A DNA stretch of 64,000 bases from Larimichthys crocea (taxonomy: Eukaryota > Chordata > Actinopteri > Sciaenidae). How positions within the stretch are numbered: the stretch's first letter is position 1; each line of letters starts with the position of its first letter. Location: NCBI RefSeq assembly GCF_000972845.2, contig NC_040022.1, forward strand, positions 3,106,047-3,170,046, given 5' to 3'. Made by a program: the position numbers and the translations under genes. This document shows, piece by piece, positions 1 to 9,690 of this stretch. Under the pieces are notes generated by a model that saw nothing but the letters and a program-made list of their open reading frames with translations, was not told where the DNA came from and ran no database searches.

Positions 1-33
1 ACTAGTCAGTGATATCAGCTGCTGCTGGTTCTG
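1..33 (+). repeat. Tail fragment of the dispersed exon-bearing repeat (KR element)
   Basis: The first bases match the 3' tail of a repeat found about 13 times in this window (best copies 52075-52312 and 42992-43345): a CTAG-type core followed by a CAGCTGCTGCTGG end. The window edge cuts it, so only the tail is visible. 'KR element' is a working name, from the lysine/arginine-rich peptide encoded in longer copies. Confidence 0.55.
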
Positions 34-695
34 CTGTTGTCGAGTACAGCTGAACATATTTACTCAGAATTATCTGGTGACCCTTTGGAGGGGCCAGACC
101 CCTATGTTGGGAACCTAAAGTAGCTAACTGTGTATAACATATTTAACAGTTGGCTCCACCTGCAGCAGCTGCAGCCGCTCTAACGTGGATGTTGCAGGTG
201 GTTTCTGTCCTCGAGCCACACATTAAACATCGAGGTGTCAGAAAAAGACAAACTGTGTTAGAAAAGTTTTCCAGGGCGACGCTGATGAACGGATTCACAC
301 GTTAGCCGAGAGGACTCGACTGTTAACACAGGAATAAGAAAAACAGCAGAGCGGACCAACAGTAATTAAAGTAAAGTCATTAAAACTGGTTCGCCTCGGA
401 GCGTTCAATCGCAGCCCGTCCATCCTCCGATGACTCTCCTTTTCCACCGGATACATTAAACAGAATGATTACTGATGAAGACGACCCCACGAGGAAAGAC
501 AGTCCTCTTTAACAATAAAGTAAAATAAAAAATAAAGTTATGGTTGGAAAATCCTCAATAAAATGTTCAGTGGACGGTCGATGCTGAATCGTTTCCATGC
601 AAATCAGAAAAGTTCAGGATCTAGTTTTAATTAAATTTCTTCCTTCTTTAATGACTTTGAGACCATCGTTTGCAGAGGTCTTTAAGACGTGAAGG
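34..695. other. Unannotated stretch
   Basis: No recognisable coding segment, RNA or tandem repeat. The sequence is moderately AT-rich with stops in all frames. It leads directly into the Tc1 transposase fragment. Confidence 0.5.
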
Positions 696-699
696 TCAG

Positions 700-945
700 T
701 CAGTCCAGAACATTACAACAACTGTGGAACCATCAAACACACTGATGAAGACGTCCAGGAAAAGAAGACTAACAAACACATGAATGGACATTAGACCAGA
801 GGAAATCTGGACTTTGGTCTGATGAGTCCAAATCTTAGACGTCTTTGTGAGACACAGAGAAGGTGGACGGATGCTATCTACATGGTTCCCACCGTGAAGC
901 ATGGAGGAGGAGGTGTGATGGTGTGGGGGGGCTTTGTGGTGGTCG
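700..945 (+). pseudogene. Tc1/mariner transposase fragment (catalytic-core start)
   Basis: Read on the plus strand with frame changes, this encodes WSDESK near 815-832 and then a PTVKHGGGGVMVWGG motif near 886-932. Both are hallmarks of Tc1-family DDE transposases. The first carries the first catalytic aspartate (codon 821-823); the second is the conserved glycine-rich stretch downstream. A stop follows WSDESKS, and the two motifs are in different frames, so this is a dead remnant. The N-terminal helix-turn-helix region, the second aspartate with its DPKHT-type motif, and the terminal inverted repeats are not seen. The homology stops near 945, just before the 14-bp minisatellite. The family call is firm; the subfamily is not determinable. 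Confidence 0.85.
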
Positions 946-1010
946 TGCAGGTTTAGCATCCCAAGGCGATCCCAGACTAGATGGGTTAGGTAGACCGTCC
1001 AGCAGGTGAT

Positions 1011-1387
1011 GATGGGCGTCTTCCGATGGGCGTCTTCCGATAGGTGTCTTCCGATGGGCGTCTTCCGATAGGTGTCTTCCAATGGGTGTCTTCCGATGGC
1101 CGTCTTCCGATAGGTGTCTTCCGATAGGTGTCTTCCGATGGGCGTCTTCCGAAAGGTGTCTTCCGATAGGTGTCTTCCGATGGGTGTCTTCTGATTGGCG
1201 TCTTCCGATGGGCGTCTTCCGATAGGTGTCTTCCGATGGGCGTCTTCCGATGGGTGTCTTCCGATGGGCGTCTTCCGATGGCCGTCTTCCGATAGGTGTC
1301 TTCCGATGGGCGTCTTCCGACAGGTGTCTTCCGATAGGTGTCTTCCGATGGGTGTCTTCCAATAGGTGTCTTCCGATGGGCGTCTTC
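1011..1387. repeat. 14-bp minisatellite, about 27 units
   Basis: The unit is CCGATGGGCGTCTT, with a common variant CCGATAGGTGTCTT and occasional others. Two variant types alternate irregularly, which suggests a higher-order 28-bp unit in places. The complement has no stop in any frame, so three long minus-strand frames (up to 252 codons) all read the same 14-residue repeat (RKTPIGRHLSED core). Nothing argues that these are translated. One further unit lies beyond the Harbinger element at about 1873-1886. Confidence 0.95.
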
Positions 1388-1390
1388 TAA
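1388..1390. repeat. Left target-site duplication TAA of the Harbinger element
   Basis: TAA lies just outside the left terminal inverted repeat and is matched by TAA at 1874-1876. PIF/Harbinger elements duplicate a 3-bp TWA target. Confidence 0.65.
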
Positions 1391-1873
1391 AGGCCCACTC
1401 ACACCGGAGGCGGTCACCATAGCAGATAGCTGCCAGTCTAGTCAATGAGAGCACTCACACAGGGGTCACACATCAACGTTACGTCATGACCGGAGGCACC
1501 AGGTGATCAAAGATCGATCAAAGGGTCTCAACATGAACGATGAGAGACTAATTGTTGACGTGGAACAACACACAATCCTTTATGACACAACAGATGCTTT
1601 TTACAATCTCCTCCACGTCGGAGAAGCAAAGTCAGCTGTTTGCTGTTGTTTTTTTCTTTATACACAGTTTATCACGGGGTCTCGCGTACGTCCATGATTC
1701 TCGCATGATCTCGTGATCTCGCGTGAATACGGCTCGCTCCGCTGCCGTAACGCGGCTGACACACGCCCGGTGTGAGTTGACGCGTCCGGTGTGAGTTGAC
1801 GCCGGGCAGAGGACGCAGCTAAAACGTGGCGCAGCCGTCACGCTGCTGTAACGCCTCCTGTGTGAGTCCCGTG
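1391..1873 (+). mobile_element. PIF/Harbinger-like non-autonomous DNA transposon, 483 bp
   Basis: The left end AGGCCCACTCACACCGG and the complement of the right end (ending GTGTGAGTCCCGTG) form imperfect terminal inverted repeats of roughly 25 bp sharing ACTCACAC-GGAGGCG. Both sides carry TAA, the 3-bp TWA duplication expected of PIF/Harbinger. Inside, an ATG at 1533 opens a frame resembling the start of a MADF/Myb-like domain, the type of DNA-binding protein encoded by Harbinger transposons. The right subterminal part (about 1770-1800) is CpG-rich and repeats a CCGGTGTGAGTTGACG motif, a plausible transposase or Myb-like binding repeat. Removing the element and one TAA leaves a continuous 14-bp minisatellite, so the insertion came after the array formed. 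The element is too short to encode a transposase. Confidence 0.75.
1533..1697 (+). pseudogene. Truncated MADF/Myb-like domain start of a Harbinger accessory protein
   Basis: The peptide from the ATG at 1533 begins MNDERLIVDVEQHTILYD and continues TTDAFYN. This matches the pattern of a MADF domain N-terminus: an acidic start, (E/D)xLIxxVExxxxLYD, then a phenylalanine-tyrosine pair. The homology fades after about 25 residues, near 1610, and the frame runs out at 1697 with a cysteine-rich, unconvincing tail. MADF/SANT-like proteins are the second gene of PIF/Harbinger elements and help the transposase reach the nucleus and the transposon ends. Only the first part of that exon survives here. An in-frame GTG at 1503 lies upstream, but the ATG at 1533 is where the similarity starts. 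There is no sign of function. Confidence 0.55.
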
Positions 1874-1876
1874 TAA
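1874..1876. repeat. Right target-site duplication TAA of the Harbinger element
   Basis: Matches TAA at 1388-1390. Directly after it comes TGGGCGTCTT, the remainder of a 14-bp minisatellite unit. Confidence 0.65.
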
Positions 1877-1889
1877 TGGGCGTCTTCCT

Positions 1890-3700
1890 CTGTTTTCCTG
1901 TCAAAATCTGGCCTAAAGTATCAAGTAAAGTAGCTCATAATTGTACTTAAATACAACATTGGAGTAAATGTACTTCTTGTTTTGTTCTTTCTTGTTTCTC
2001 TGTTGAATTTAATTAAGTGTTTGGCAGCTTGTTGGCAGGTGGCTGGTGACGATGTGTAATCCTTCATAATCACTGAACACGATGCTGGATTTGTAACTGT
2101 GATACACTCGGATCAGCTGAAGACGTTCCAACATCAACGTGGACTCGAGTCTTACATTTGAATCTCTCGTGTCACCGTCTGTGAACGAAACCTCTCGTGT
2201 GTCATTTGAATTTGAATTTGAGCTGCGGTCCTTCAAGCGGTTGGGGTTGTTGTCACGACGTGAAGCTGTAATAAAAATGAAGACAGGCCACAGGCTTCAC
2301 AGTCATCCATCTCCTCTTCGTCCTTCAAGGAGACTCAGTGAAGCCTGAAGACAGAAATGAGATCATCCCTCCTCCATTAATGCCTTAAAGCCTCCGGTTC
2401 CTCCCACGCCATTTCCATCAAGTCGAAATGCTCTGCTCTGCGATTTAGTGAATTAAAAAACTATAGTCATTTCCCATCAGAGGCGTAGTCTGTCAGTGAA
2501 CGCATTGTCAGTCTCAAACATGATGGCTTGTCACATGCAGGCAGTTCACCGAAGAGTCGTCAGGGAGGACTCACAGTGTTGAACTGACGTCTTCTTTAAT
2601 TTGATTCCAAATATGTGACATTTGTAACATTTGTGATGCTTTCTTTCTGTTTTTGAGCTGACTGGAGTCAAGAAAGTTCATCCTATTTAGTTTAACGTCA
2701 TCAACCATGATAAGACTTTATGAAAACGTGAGAACTGTTGTAACAGTATAAACGCTCCTCAACGCGCTGAGACCAGGTTATGGAGGTCCCTCAGGAAATC
2801 ACTTTTCCAGCCAGACGTTGGACTGAAATAACCGGTGTTCAGCAGGGAAAACGTCTCGCCGGACTCCCCGACAGCATCCGGAGAGGATTCTCTGTCCGTC
2901 AAGGGTTCAGGCCTCCATCGCTCTGCCGCTCGGATGAATTGACACTTCGTGATTTGTTCGCGTTTATTGAGTCCGGCGAGGCGAGAGCTGCTGCACCTTG
3001 AAGATCGATCTTCTGCAGTGTGTTAATGAAGCCTGACAGGCCACATCTGCTGCTGCTGACAGCGAGGCGAGCAGGAACCTGAACACAGAACGTGATCGCG
3101 CCGAATACCTTGAACGCAGCCTTGAACAAATTAACATCATTTGTTGCAGTTTGTTCTGATTTGAAGGGAAACCTGCGGCTTCATTTCATCGTTTTTAAGT
3201 TGGCGGTGCAGCAGATGACTGAAAATTGAGTCCTTCACTCAAACCAGAACAGACCGACACCGGGCTGATGTTCACCTTAGGCTGTTCGGACTCTGAACGC
3301 ACACTGTGTGTGTTAAAGCTTTTGTACACAGATCCTTTCACAGCATGCTAGTCACAAACACACACAGACACACACCCTGAACTCCATTAACACTCAATTC
3401 TCCAGGTGTAATCACTCACCTGTCTTCACAGCGCTGCAGTGACATGAAGACATGAAGCAGTGAATACTGCATGAACCCAGCGTGCATTTATAGATTATTT
3501 ATCATACAGTTGGTTCTGTTCAATAAAGTGCTGAAGAAACAAAGCGAGGCGCTCGGGGCCGTCGTAGATGGCGCTGATTCAGCAACCTCAGACGGAGTCT
3601 GGAGGCTCAAACAGGAACGCTCAGTCATAGTCAGTTACTCCGTTAGTCGAGACTTTGGAATGAAAAGTTCTGCCTGCAGATCTCTGAGGACGTCACTCGA
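1890..3700. other. Unannotated stretch with a short shared repeat core
   Basis: No gene recognised. Around 2545-2575 the sequence CACCGAAGAGTCGTCAGGGA matches the core of the dispersed repeat at 54905-55560. Short open frames (under 100 codons) have no recognisable motif. Confidence 0.45.
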
Positions 3701-3711
3701 GGATGTCTCGA

Positions 3712-3775
3712 GAATAAAGGCTGAAAGACAGACGGCATGCTGGGCTGACTGCTGTTGGACTAGTCAGTGATATCA
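3712..3775 (+). repeat. KR element, 3' tail fragment
   Basis: AATAAAGGCTGAAAGACAGA and the following CTGACTGCTG-TGGACTAG-CAGTGATATCAGCTG match the 3' end of the dispersed KR element (compare 52230-52312). The coding part is absent. Confidence 0.7.
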
Positions 3776-3884
3776 GCTGGCTGCTTTGGTGATGTTTCCA
3801 CGTATGAATGCGTCGTAAAGTTTCCAAAGACTCGACATTTAGACATCGCAGTGGGAAGTTATAATGTTACAAACCTGCTCAGCT

Positions 3885-3960
3885 TGTACTGCCAGAGACA
3901 GAGGCTGCTTTCCCGGAGAAGAGTCTGCAGGGAGGACTGACCGGGTCACGGAGACTTTCA
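3885..3960 (+). repeat. Fragment of the GAAGAGTC dispersed repeat
   Basis: The pattern (CAGAGGCTG, then GAAGAGTC, GCAGGGAGGACTGACCGGGT) is the same as in the copies at 54905-55560 and, inverted, at 62640-62905. Confidence 0.55.
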
Positions 3961-4560
3961 GCTTCAAATTTTCCAATTTTCTTCTCAAAAGTTGCCAAAA
4001 ACAAACACAACCTGTTTCTTCTACTGGAGTCTAAAGAGGAGTTTATTTGTGCTGTGAAACAATCAAAAAGGAACTTTTTTATCTCTCTCAAACAAACAGA
4101 CACAAACTAAATTACCTCCACAGTAACTTGTTTGTGCGTGAGTCAGACTGCAGTAGACTGCTGTTACACATAAAGCTACATATTATTCTCTAAGAGAAAC
4201 AAACTCCTTCAAAATGTTTCCTGAGCGTTCATTCAAATGTAAACTCATGTCTGAAATCATTCCTAAATATTTAAAAAGGACCGTCTCCACAGCTCGACCC
4301 TCTGTTTTAATTGGCTGCTCACTCCTTTTTCTTCGTAACGAGTTCTCGTTAAGCGAAGACATCGTGTTAATAGACTGTTGATTCATGGAGGAAGTTTACC
4401 GTGAACGTTAAACCCACCATCGTCCTGTCATCTGTATACAAAGAGTGACGTCACAGAGCTGCAGCTCACTGATAAAATAAAGGTTCAGACTCTTTGATCC
4501 ACAGGTTTAACGTGTTGATTCAATATCAATAAAACATATTAAAGCTGAAATGAAGTTCAA
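3961..4560. other. Unannotated stretch
   Basis: AT-rich sequence with scattered stops in all frames. No RNA or transposon motif seen. Confidence 0.45.
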
Positions 4561-4565
4561 TAGTG

Positions 4566-4870
4566 TTGATGTTAGACGGCGCAGTTGGACTCTTTCCATG
4601 GAGGAACCGGTGCAGTCTGAAGTCCTTTGGCTCTTCCCAGGTCCTGGAATAATGTTGGCTGAAGCACACCTTGAAATAATCTCTTAAAAACACCTTTGTG
4701 TTGATAAATGTCTCTCCCTCTGAGACCCACTGAGCCTGGAGCTTTGTGTTGGTTTATCTCAGACAGACTGCTGGCTGCTATCACCTCTTCAGAGAGTCCG
4801 ATAGGATCCCAACCCTGGCTCCGTACATGATCGATTACGGCCCCACGAGAGTGTTTGTCAAAGCCGCTGG
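4566..4870 (-). pseudogene. LINE reverse-transcriptase fragment (N-terminal part)
   Basis: The minus strand reads LSEEVIAASSLSEINQHKAPGS, then GVFKRLFQGVL, then APVPPWKESNCAV. This matches the start of many fish non-LTR reverse transcriptases, in which an EEV...L..IN.RKA.GPDG motif leads through V...F..SL to a (I/T)VPVPK motif. The usual aspartate of GPDG is replaced (GSVG) and the sequence stops before the catalytic blocks, so it is degenerate. Homology runs from about 4870 down to 4570. The upstream part of the same frame (4870-5060) is repeated at 11700-12000 and is not RT. The family (CR1/L2/Rex1-like or similar) cannot be fixed from this piece. Confidence 0.55.
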
Positions 4871-5135
4871 AGAGCTGCTGTAGCTCGCTGGCAGAGGAGT
4901 CGCTATCTGACGGTTGGCAGAGTTGTTTGCTCAGCCCGTCCACACAGTCGTATCGTATGAAGCTCTGACATTGTGGACAAAGATGACAGCAGAACATCGA
5001 CTGGAGGATGAAGCTGGAGTCTGAAGTGTGAAATATCAGAGACAAAATACAGAAATGAAACATAAAGCGTGATGAAAGGAGAGTGAGTCTATGTTTAACA
5101 CTTCAAAAGAAAACTCAAAAATCAAACTAAACTGC

Positions 5136-5500
5136 TGCTCTGAGCGGGATTCGAACTCACAACTTGTGGATGTGAAAGTTCCTCTGTGCCCTGACATGAA
5201 CCCACTAGACCACTGAAGATGTAGGAGGACATGAGGAGCAGGGAGCAGTGGACCATGTGGTCCAAAAGGACATGGAGACGTGGTTTTCCTTCTACATGAT
5301 GAGACAAACAAAGTGAAGGACAGAGATGTTCTTCAGCAGCTCCATCAGGACTGATGGAGGAGAATCTTCAGCATGATTCCTCCATCAGTCTGATCCTGGT
5401 TCTTCTTCTTCTTCATCAGTACTGAAGATGGTCCAGTGGGGAAGGACGCCGACCGCCAACGTGGAGACGTGGGATCGAACCTCGGCTCCGGCAACCTGAG
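5136..5500. mobile_element. Twin tRNA-like element, copy 1
   Basis: The left end reads on the minus strand as a tRNA-like head: A-box TGGTCTAGTGG (complement at 5201-5212) and B-box GAGTTCGAATCCC (complement at 5145-5157). The right end reads on the plus strand as a second head: A-box TGGTCCAGTGG at 5429-5439 and B-box GGGATCGAACCTC at 5471-5483. The heads therefore point outward from a shared middle of about 200 bp, which contains a CTCCATCAGTC hairpin and a (TTC)n tract. The same arrangement recurs at 12202-12570 and, inverted, at 51091-51456, so it moves or duplicates as a unit. Neither head folds into a convincing functional tRNA, so these are tRNA-derived Pol III-type promoters at best. 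Confidence 0.75.
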
Positions 5501-5789
5501 GTATGCAAAAACTCAAACACTAAAACTCAAAAACACAAAAACACAAAACTAAAACAAAATCTCAAAGACAAAACTAAAACTCAAAAATCTAAACAAACCC
5601 GTCAAACCGTTGCGTTGCGTTGCGTTCATTTCTCGTCGTGAATTTCCATCGAATTTCTCCGATTTCAACACAGACGACCATCGAGGGAACAAAGAACAGG
5701 TGAGTCAAAGGTAGATGAATCTAAATTATTTTTAAGTGTTGGACAAAAAAAAAAAAATCATAACATAGCTAATGTTTAGCTAATGGTAT
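5501..5789. repeat. Segment shared with 12570-12785
   Basis: CTCAAAAATCTAAACAAA, GTTGCGTTGCGTT, GACCATCGAGGGA and the poly-A run before AATCATAACA occur in the same order at 12570-12785. With the twin tRNA element this makes a roughly 650-bp paralogous block. The (GCGTT)n mini-run is one unit longer here. Confidence 0.75.
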
Positions 5790-6487
5790 TTAATCATCAT
5801 TGTATCATGTCATTTTATCATCATGTTAATTCATTGTCATTTTAATCAGTCATTGTAATTCCATTGTCATTTTTCAGTCATTGTAATTCATTGTCACTTT
5901 TGTCAGTCATTGTAATTCATTGTCATTTTAATCAGTCATTGGTAATTATTGTCATTTTAAGCATATAATTCATTGTCATTGATCAGTCATTGTAGTCATT
6001 GTCATTTATCAGTCATTGTAAAATTCATTGTCATTTTAAAATCATGTCATTGTAATCGCATTGTCATGATCATTGTGGTCTTTATTCCGTCATGTATTCT
6101 TGCCTTTTACAAGTCATTGTAATTCATTGTCTTTTATCATCATTGTATCATTGTCCATTTTATCAGTCATTAGAAATTACATTGTCATTTTACATTCATT
6201 GTATCATGCATTTACAGTATTGTACAATATGTTTGTGTTGATTTGTTCTGTACACTGACATCCATTGCACGTCGGTCCGTCCTGGGAGAGGGATCCCCCT
6301 CTGTGGCCTTCCTGAGGTTTCTTCCACCTTTTTTTCCCTGTTAAAGGTTTTTGTGGGCAAGTTTTTTCCTCACTGGAACCGAGGGTCTAAGGACAGAGGT
6401 GTAGTTCACTCTCTGTACAGATTGTAAAGCCTCAGAGGAAAATGGACTTTGTGACTTTGGGCTAGACAAATAAAATCGATTTATTTG
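5790..6487 (+). mobile_element. LINE 3' end with internal 29-bp tandem array
   Basis: 5790-6230 is an irregular tandem array of CATTGTCATTTTA and CAGTCATTGTAATT modules (about 29 bp). It is followed by CACGTCGGTCCGTCCTGGGA, a CTGAGGTTTCTTCC block and a terminal CTAGACAAATAAAATCGATT. That order is typical of a widespread fish LINE 3' untranslated region. The paralogous block at 12770-12800 lacks this segment, giving an empty site. No reverse transcriptase is included, so this would be a heavily 5'-truncated insertion. The exact LINE family is uncertain. Confidence 0.65.
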
Positions 6488-6711
6488 AATTAGCATCCAA
6501 GCTAACAAAAATGGCCGTTAGCTACATTAGGTATATCTCAGAAGTAGCTAATTCTACAACTTTAGATAATATTTTCTGTCAGGTTGGAGCTCAGCCTCTG
6601 AGACCAACAGGGAATAACGTTACAGTACCGAGGTGATTCACAGACTTCATGATGGAAACACTCATACATAGCAGGAGAGCTAAAGCTAATATAATACAGC
6701 TAACAGAGGTT

Positions 6712-8165
6712 CTAACAGTGAACACAGCTACAGAACCTCTGAACCGGCAGTGTCCAGTCTAACACTGAGCACAGCGACAGAACCTCTGAACCAGCAGTGT
6801 CCAGTCTAACAGTGAACACGCGACAGAACCTCTGAACCGGCAGTGTCCAGTCTAACAGTGAACACAGCGACAGAACCTCTGAACCGGCAGTGTCCAGTCT
6901 AACAGCGAACACAGCGACAGAACCTCTGAACCGGCAGTGTCCAGTCTAACAGCGAACACAGCGACAGAACCTCTGAACCGGCAGTGTCCAGTCTAACAGC
7001 GAACACAGCGACAGAACCTCTGAACCGGCAGTGTCCAGTCTAACAGCGAACACAGCGACAGAACCTCTGAACCGGCAGTGTCCAGTCTAACAGCGAACAC
7101 AGCGACAGAACCTCTGAACCGGCAGTGTCCAGTCTAACAGTGAACACAGCGACAGAACCTCTGAAGCAGCAGTGTCCAGTCTAACAGTGAACACGCGACA
7201 GAACCTCTGAACCGGCATGTCCAGTCTAATAGTGAACACAGCGAACAAACCTCTGAACCGGCAGTGTCCAGTCTACAGCGAACACAGGACAGAACCTCTG
7301 AACCGGCAGTGTCCAGTCTAACACTGAGCACAGCGACAGAACCTCTGAACCGGCAGTGTCCAGTCTAACAGTGAACACAGCGACAGAACCTCTGAACCGC
7401 AGTGTCCATCTAACAGTGAACAACAGCGACAGAACCACTCTGAACCGGCAGTGTCCATTCTAACAGTGAACACAGCGACAGAACCTCTGAACCGGCAGGT
7501 CCCAGTCTAACAGTGACACCAGCACAGGAACCTCTGAACCGGCAGTGTCCAGTCTAACAGTGAACACAGCGACAGAACCTCTGAACGGCAATTGCCAGTC
7601 TAACAGTGGAACACAGGACAGAACCTCGAACGCAGCATGGTCCATTCTAATAGGAACACATCGACAGACCCTCTGAACCTCAGTGTCCAGTCTAACACTG
7701 AACACAGCGACAGAACCTCGACAGGCAGTGTCCAGTCTAACACTGACCAGCAGACAGAACCTCTAACCGGCATGTCCAGTCTAACAGTGACACAGCGACA
7801 GAACCTCTGAACCGGCAGTGTCCAGTCTAACAGTGAACACAGCGACAGAACCTCTGAACGGCAGTGTCCAGTCTAACAGTGAACACAGCGACAGAACCTC
7901 TGAACCGGCAGGGTCCAGATCTAACAGCGAACACAGCGAGACAGGAGTCACCCACCAGAATCTGAACCGGCAGTGGTCCAGTCTAAAAGCGAAACAGCTG
8001 ACGAACCTCTGAACCGGCAGTGTCCCGATCTAACAGCGAACACAGCGACAGAACCTCTGAACCGGCAGTGTGCCAGTCTAACAGCGACACAGCGCAGAAC
8101 CTCTGAACCGCAGTGTCCATCTAACAGCGAACACAAGCGACAGAACCTCTGAACCGGCAGTGGTC
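6712..8165. repeat. 47-bp minisatellite, about 30 units
   Basis: Each 47-bp unit contains AACCTCTGAACCGGCAG, GTCCAGTCTAACAGTG and AACACAGCGACAG. The first 10-12 units are nearly identical; from about 7190 onward single-base losses and gains become frequent (for example GGCATGTCC for GGCAGTGTCC), a pattern more like uncorrected reads than biological divergence. The same unit recurs at 9045, 12825, 15300, 23785, 27635, 31480 and 53050. Confidence 0.95.
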
Positions 8166-8604
8166 CCAGCAGTCTGGAGATTTTTCGTTGTCGGTGTTGG
8201 CTTCGCTGAACAAACTGAAGTCGAAAACGAACACAAACAGCAACGAAAATAAACAAAAAACTTCTTTATTAACTTCTCTAACAAGGTCAGACGGAGCATT
8301 TATCAGGTAATTAACGAGCTCACAGTTTCAGTGTGTAAAAATACCCTTTGTTTTTGTATCCCGTGAGCTAACGGGCCGCTGAGACACTGTGAACAAAGAA
8401 AAGACGTTTTAATCACAGCAGGTGGGACTAAATCACGTTAACGAAAGGGCTGTGTTCCATTCCTGTTTCCAAGCGAAGCAAGTCTCTGCACCTGATGCAC
8501 AAACAGGATGCGGCCACCGCGTTAACGGATTAGTTTAAGCCTGCTTCTTCTGCAGCGACGTGTCAAAGTGTCGACGGCAGGAAAGCTTTAAGTTCCCCAT
8601 TGGT

Positions 8605-8690
8605 GTGTGAGTGTGGTGTGTGTGTGTGTATGTGTGTGTGTGTGTGTGTGGGGTAATGTGGTGTGGTGTGTGTGTGTGTGTAGTGAGGTG
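8605..8690. repeat. (GT)n microsatellite
   Basis: Interrupted GT run counterpart of 9600-9690. Confidence 0.9.
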
Positions 8691-8693
8691 TGT

Positions 8694-9050
8694 GTGGTCC
8701 CTTCTATTTGTTTGCTATCTACAGCAACCTCCTTCGGCCAATTATCCGCTCACAGTGCTGTTTTCCTATCACCGCTATGTCAGATGCAACTCAGGCTAGT
8801 ACCCTGTCATGTCCCCTGAGGACCCCTCTCGCTCTCTGCTCTGGTCCTGAATGTCTCTCCAATATCCCACATGGCTGAAGAAGGAACATCACCTCCAGCG
8901 AACCTCAAAACCTGAACAGCTGCTCCTCCCAAGAAACCTACTATAACACCACACTCACATCAACACTGAATCCGTGTGTCGCCCCCAACGGGGTGGTGTT
9001 AAACTTATTATGGGTCATGATTGATGACACACTGACTGCTTCTCCAATCA
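8694..9050 (+). pseudogene. Broken copy of the LINE RT fragment
   Basis: Same sequence as 9690-10048 but with numerous indels. The Y-A-D-D box region is disrupted (CTATGTCAGATGCAACTCAG). It has no independent significance beyond the duplication. Confidence 0.7.
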
Positions 9051-9185
9051 GGTCTGAACCGGCAGTGTCCAGTCTAACAGTGAACACAGAGACAGAACCT
9101 CTGAACCAGCAGTGTCCAGTCTAACAGTGAACACAGCGACAGAACCTCTGAACCAGCACTGTCCAGTCTAACAGTGAACACAGCA
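9045..9185. repeat. 47-bp minisatellite, 3 units
   Basis: Three units in the same orientation as 6712-8165, at the junction between the two copies of the tandem duplication. Confidence 0.9.
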
Positions 9186-9600
9186 GGGTTGTTTTCCTGT
9201 TGAGTTTGGCTCCTGAACAAACTGAACTCGAACACGTAACAACAAACAAGCAACGATAAGAAGAAACTTCATAATTAACTTCTCTTAACAAGGTCAGACG
9301 GAGCATTTATCAGGTAATTAACGAGCTCACAGTTCAGTGTGTAAAAATACACTTTGTTTTTATCGTGAGCTAACGTGCCGCTGAGACACTGTGAACAAAG
9401 AAAAGACGTTTTATCACAGCAGGTGGGACTAATCACGTTAACGAAGGGCTGTGTTCCATTCCTGTTTCCAAGCGAAGCAGCGTCTCTGCACCTGATGCAC
9501 AAACAGGATGCGGCCGCCGTTAACGGGATTAGTTTAGCCTGCTTCTTCTGCAGTGACGTGTCAAAGTGTCGACGGCAGGAAGCTTTAATTCCCCAATTGT
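9186..9600. repeat. Cleaner second copy of the tandem duplication, non-coding part
   Basis: Matches 8195-8600. The content is not a family I recognise. It sits between the minisatellite and the (GT)n run. Confidence 0.75.
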
Positions 9601-9626
9601 CTGTGTGTGTGTGTGTATGTGTGTAT

Positions 9627-9660
<34 letters not shown>

Positions 9661-9690
9661 GTGTGTGGTGTGTGTGTGAGTGTGTGTGTG
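9600..9690. repeat. (GT)n microsatellite
   Basis: GT run with GA interruptions, immediately 5' of the LINE fragment. Confidence 0.9.

Larger units (their letters stand above)
8166..9050. repeat. Error-rich first copy of a tandem duplication
   Basis: Parallels 9186-10060 throughout: AACAAGGTCAGACGGAGCAT, AACAGGATGCGGCC, a (GT)n run, then LINE RT. This copy has many 1-2 bp insertions and deletions. It ends abruptly at about 9050 inside the LINE, falling back into the 47-bp repeat. Confidence 0.8.

Noticed and set aside
696..1454. Long minus-strand open frames (252, 162 and 144 codons) over the 14-bp array
   Set aside because: They exist because the repeat unit has no stop in any phase; start and end fall in unrelated sequence.
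1690..1870. CpG island promoter
   Set aside because: The CpG-rich stretch is short and lies in the subterminal part of the Harbinger derivative, with repeated GGTGTGAG motifs that explain it.
5145..5212. Functional tRNA gene
   Set aside because: A- and B-box-like motifs are present, but the arms do not pair into a normal cloverleaf and the sequence is repeated as part of a composite element.
6712..8165. CRISPR-like array
   Set aside because: The 47-bp units are contiguous with no unique spacers, and the DNA is eukaryotic; it is a minisatellite.
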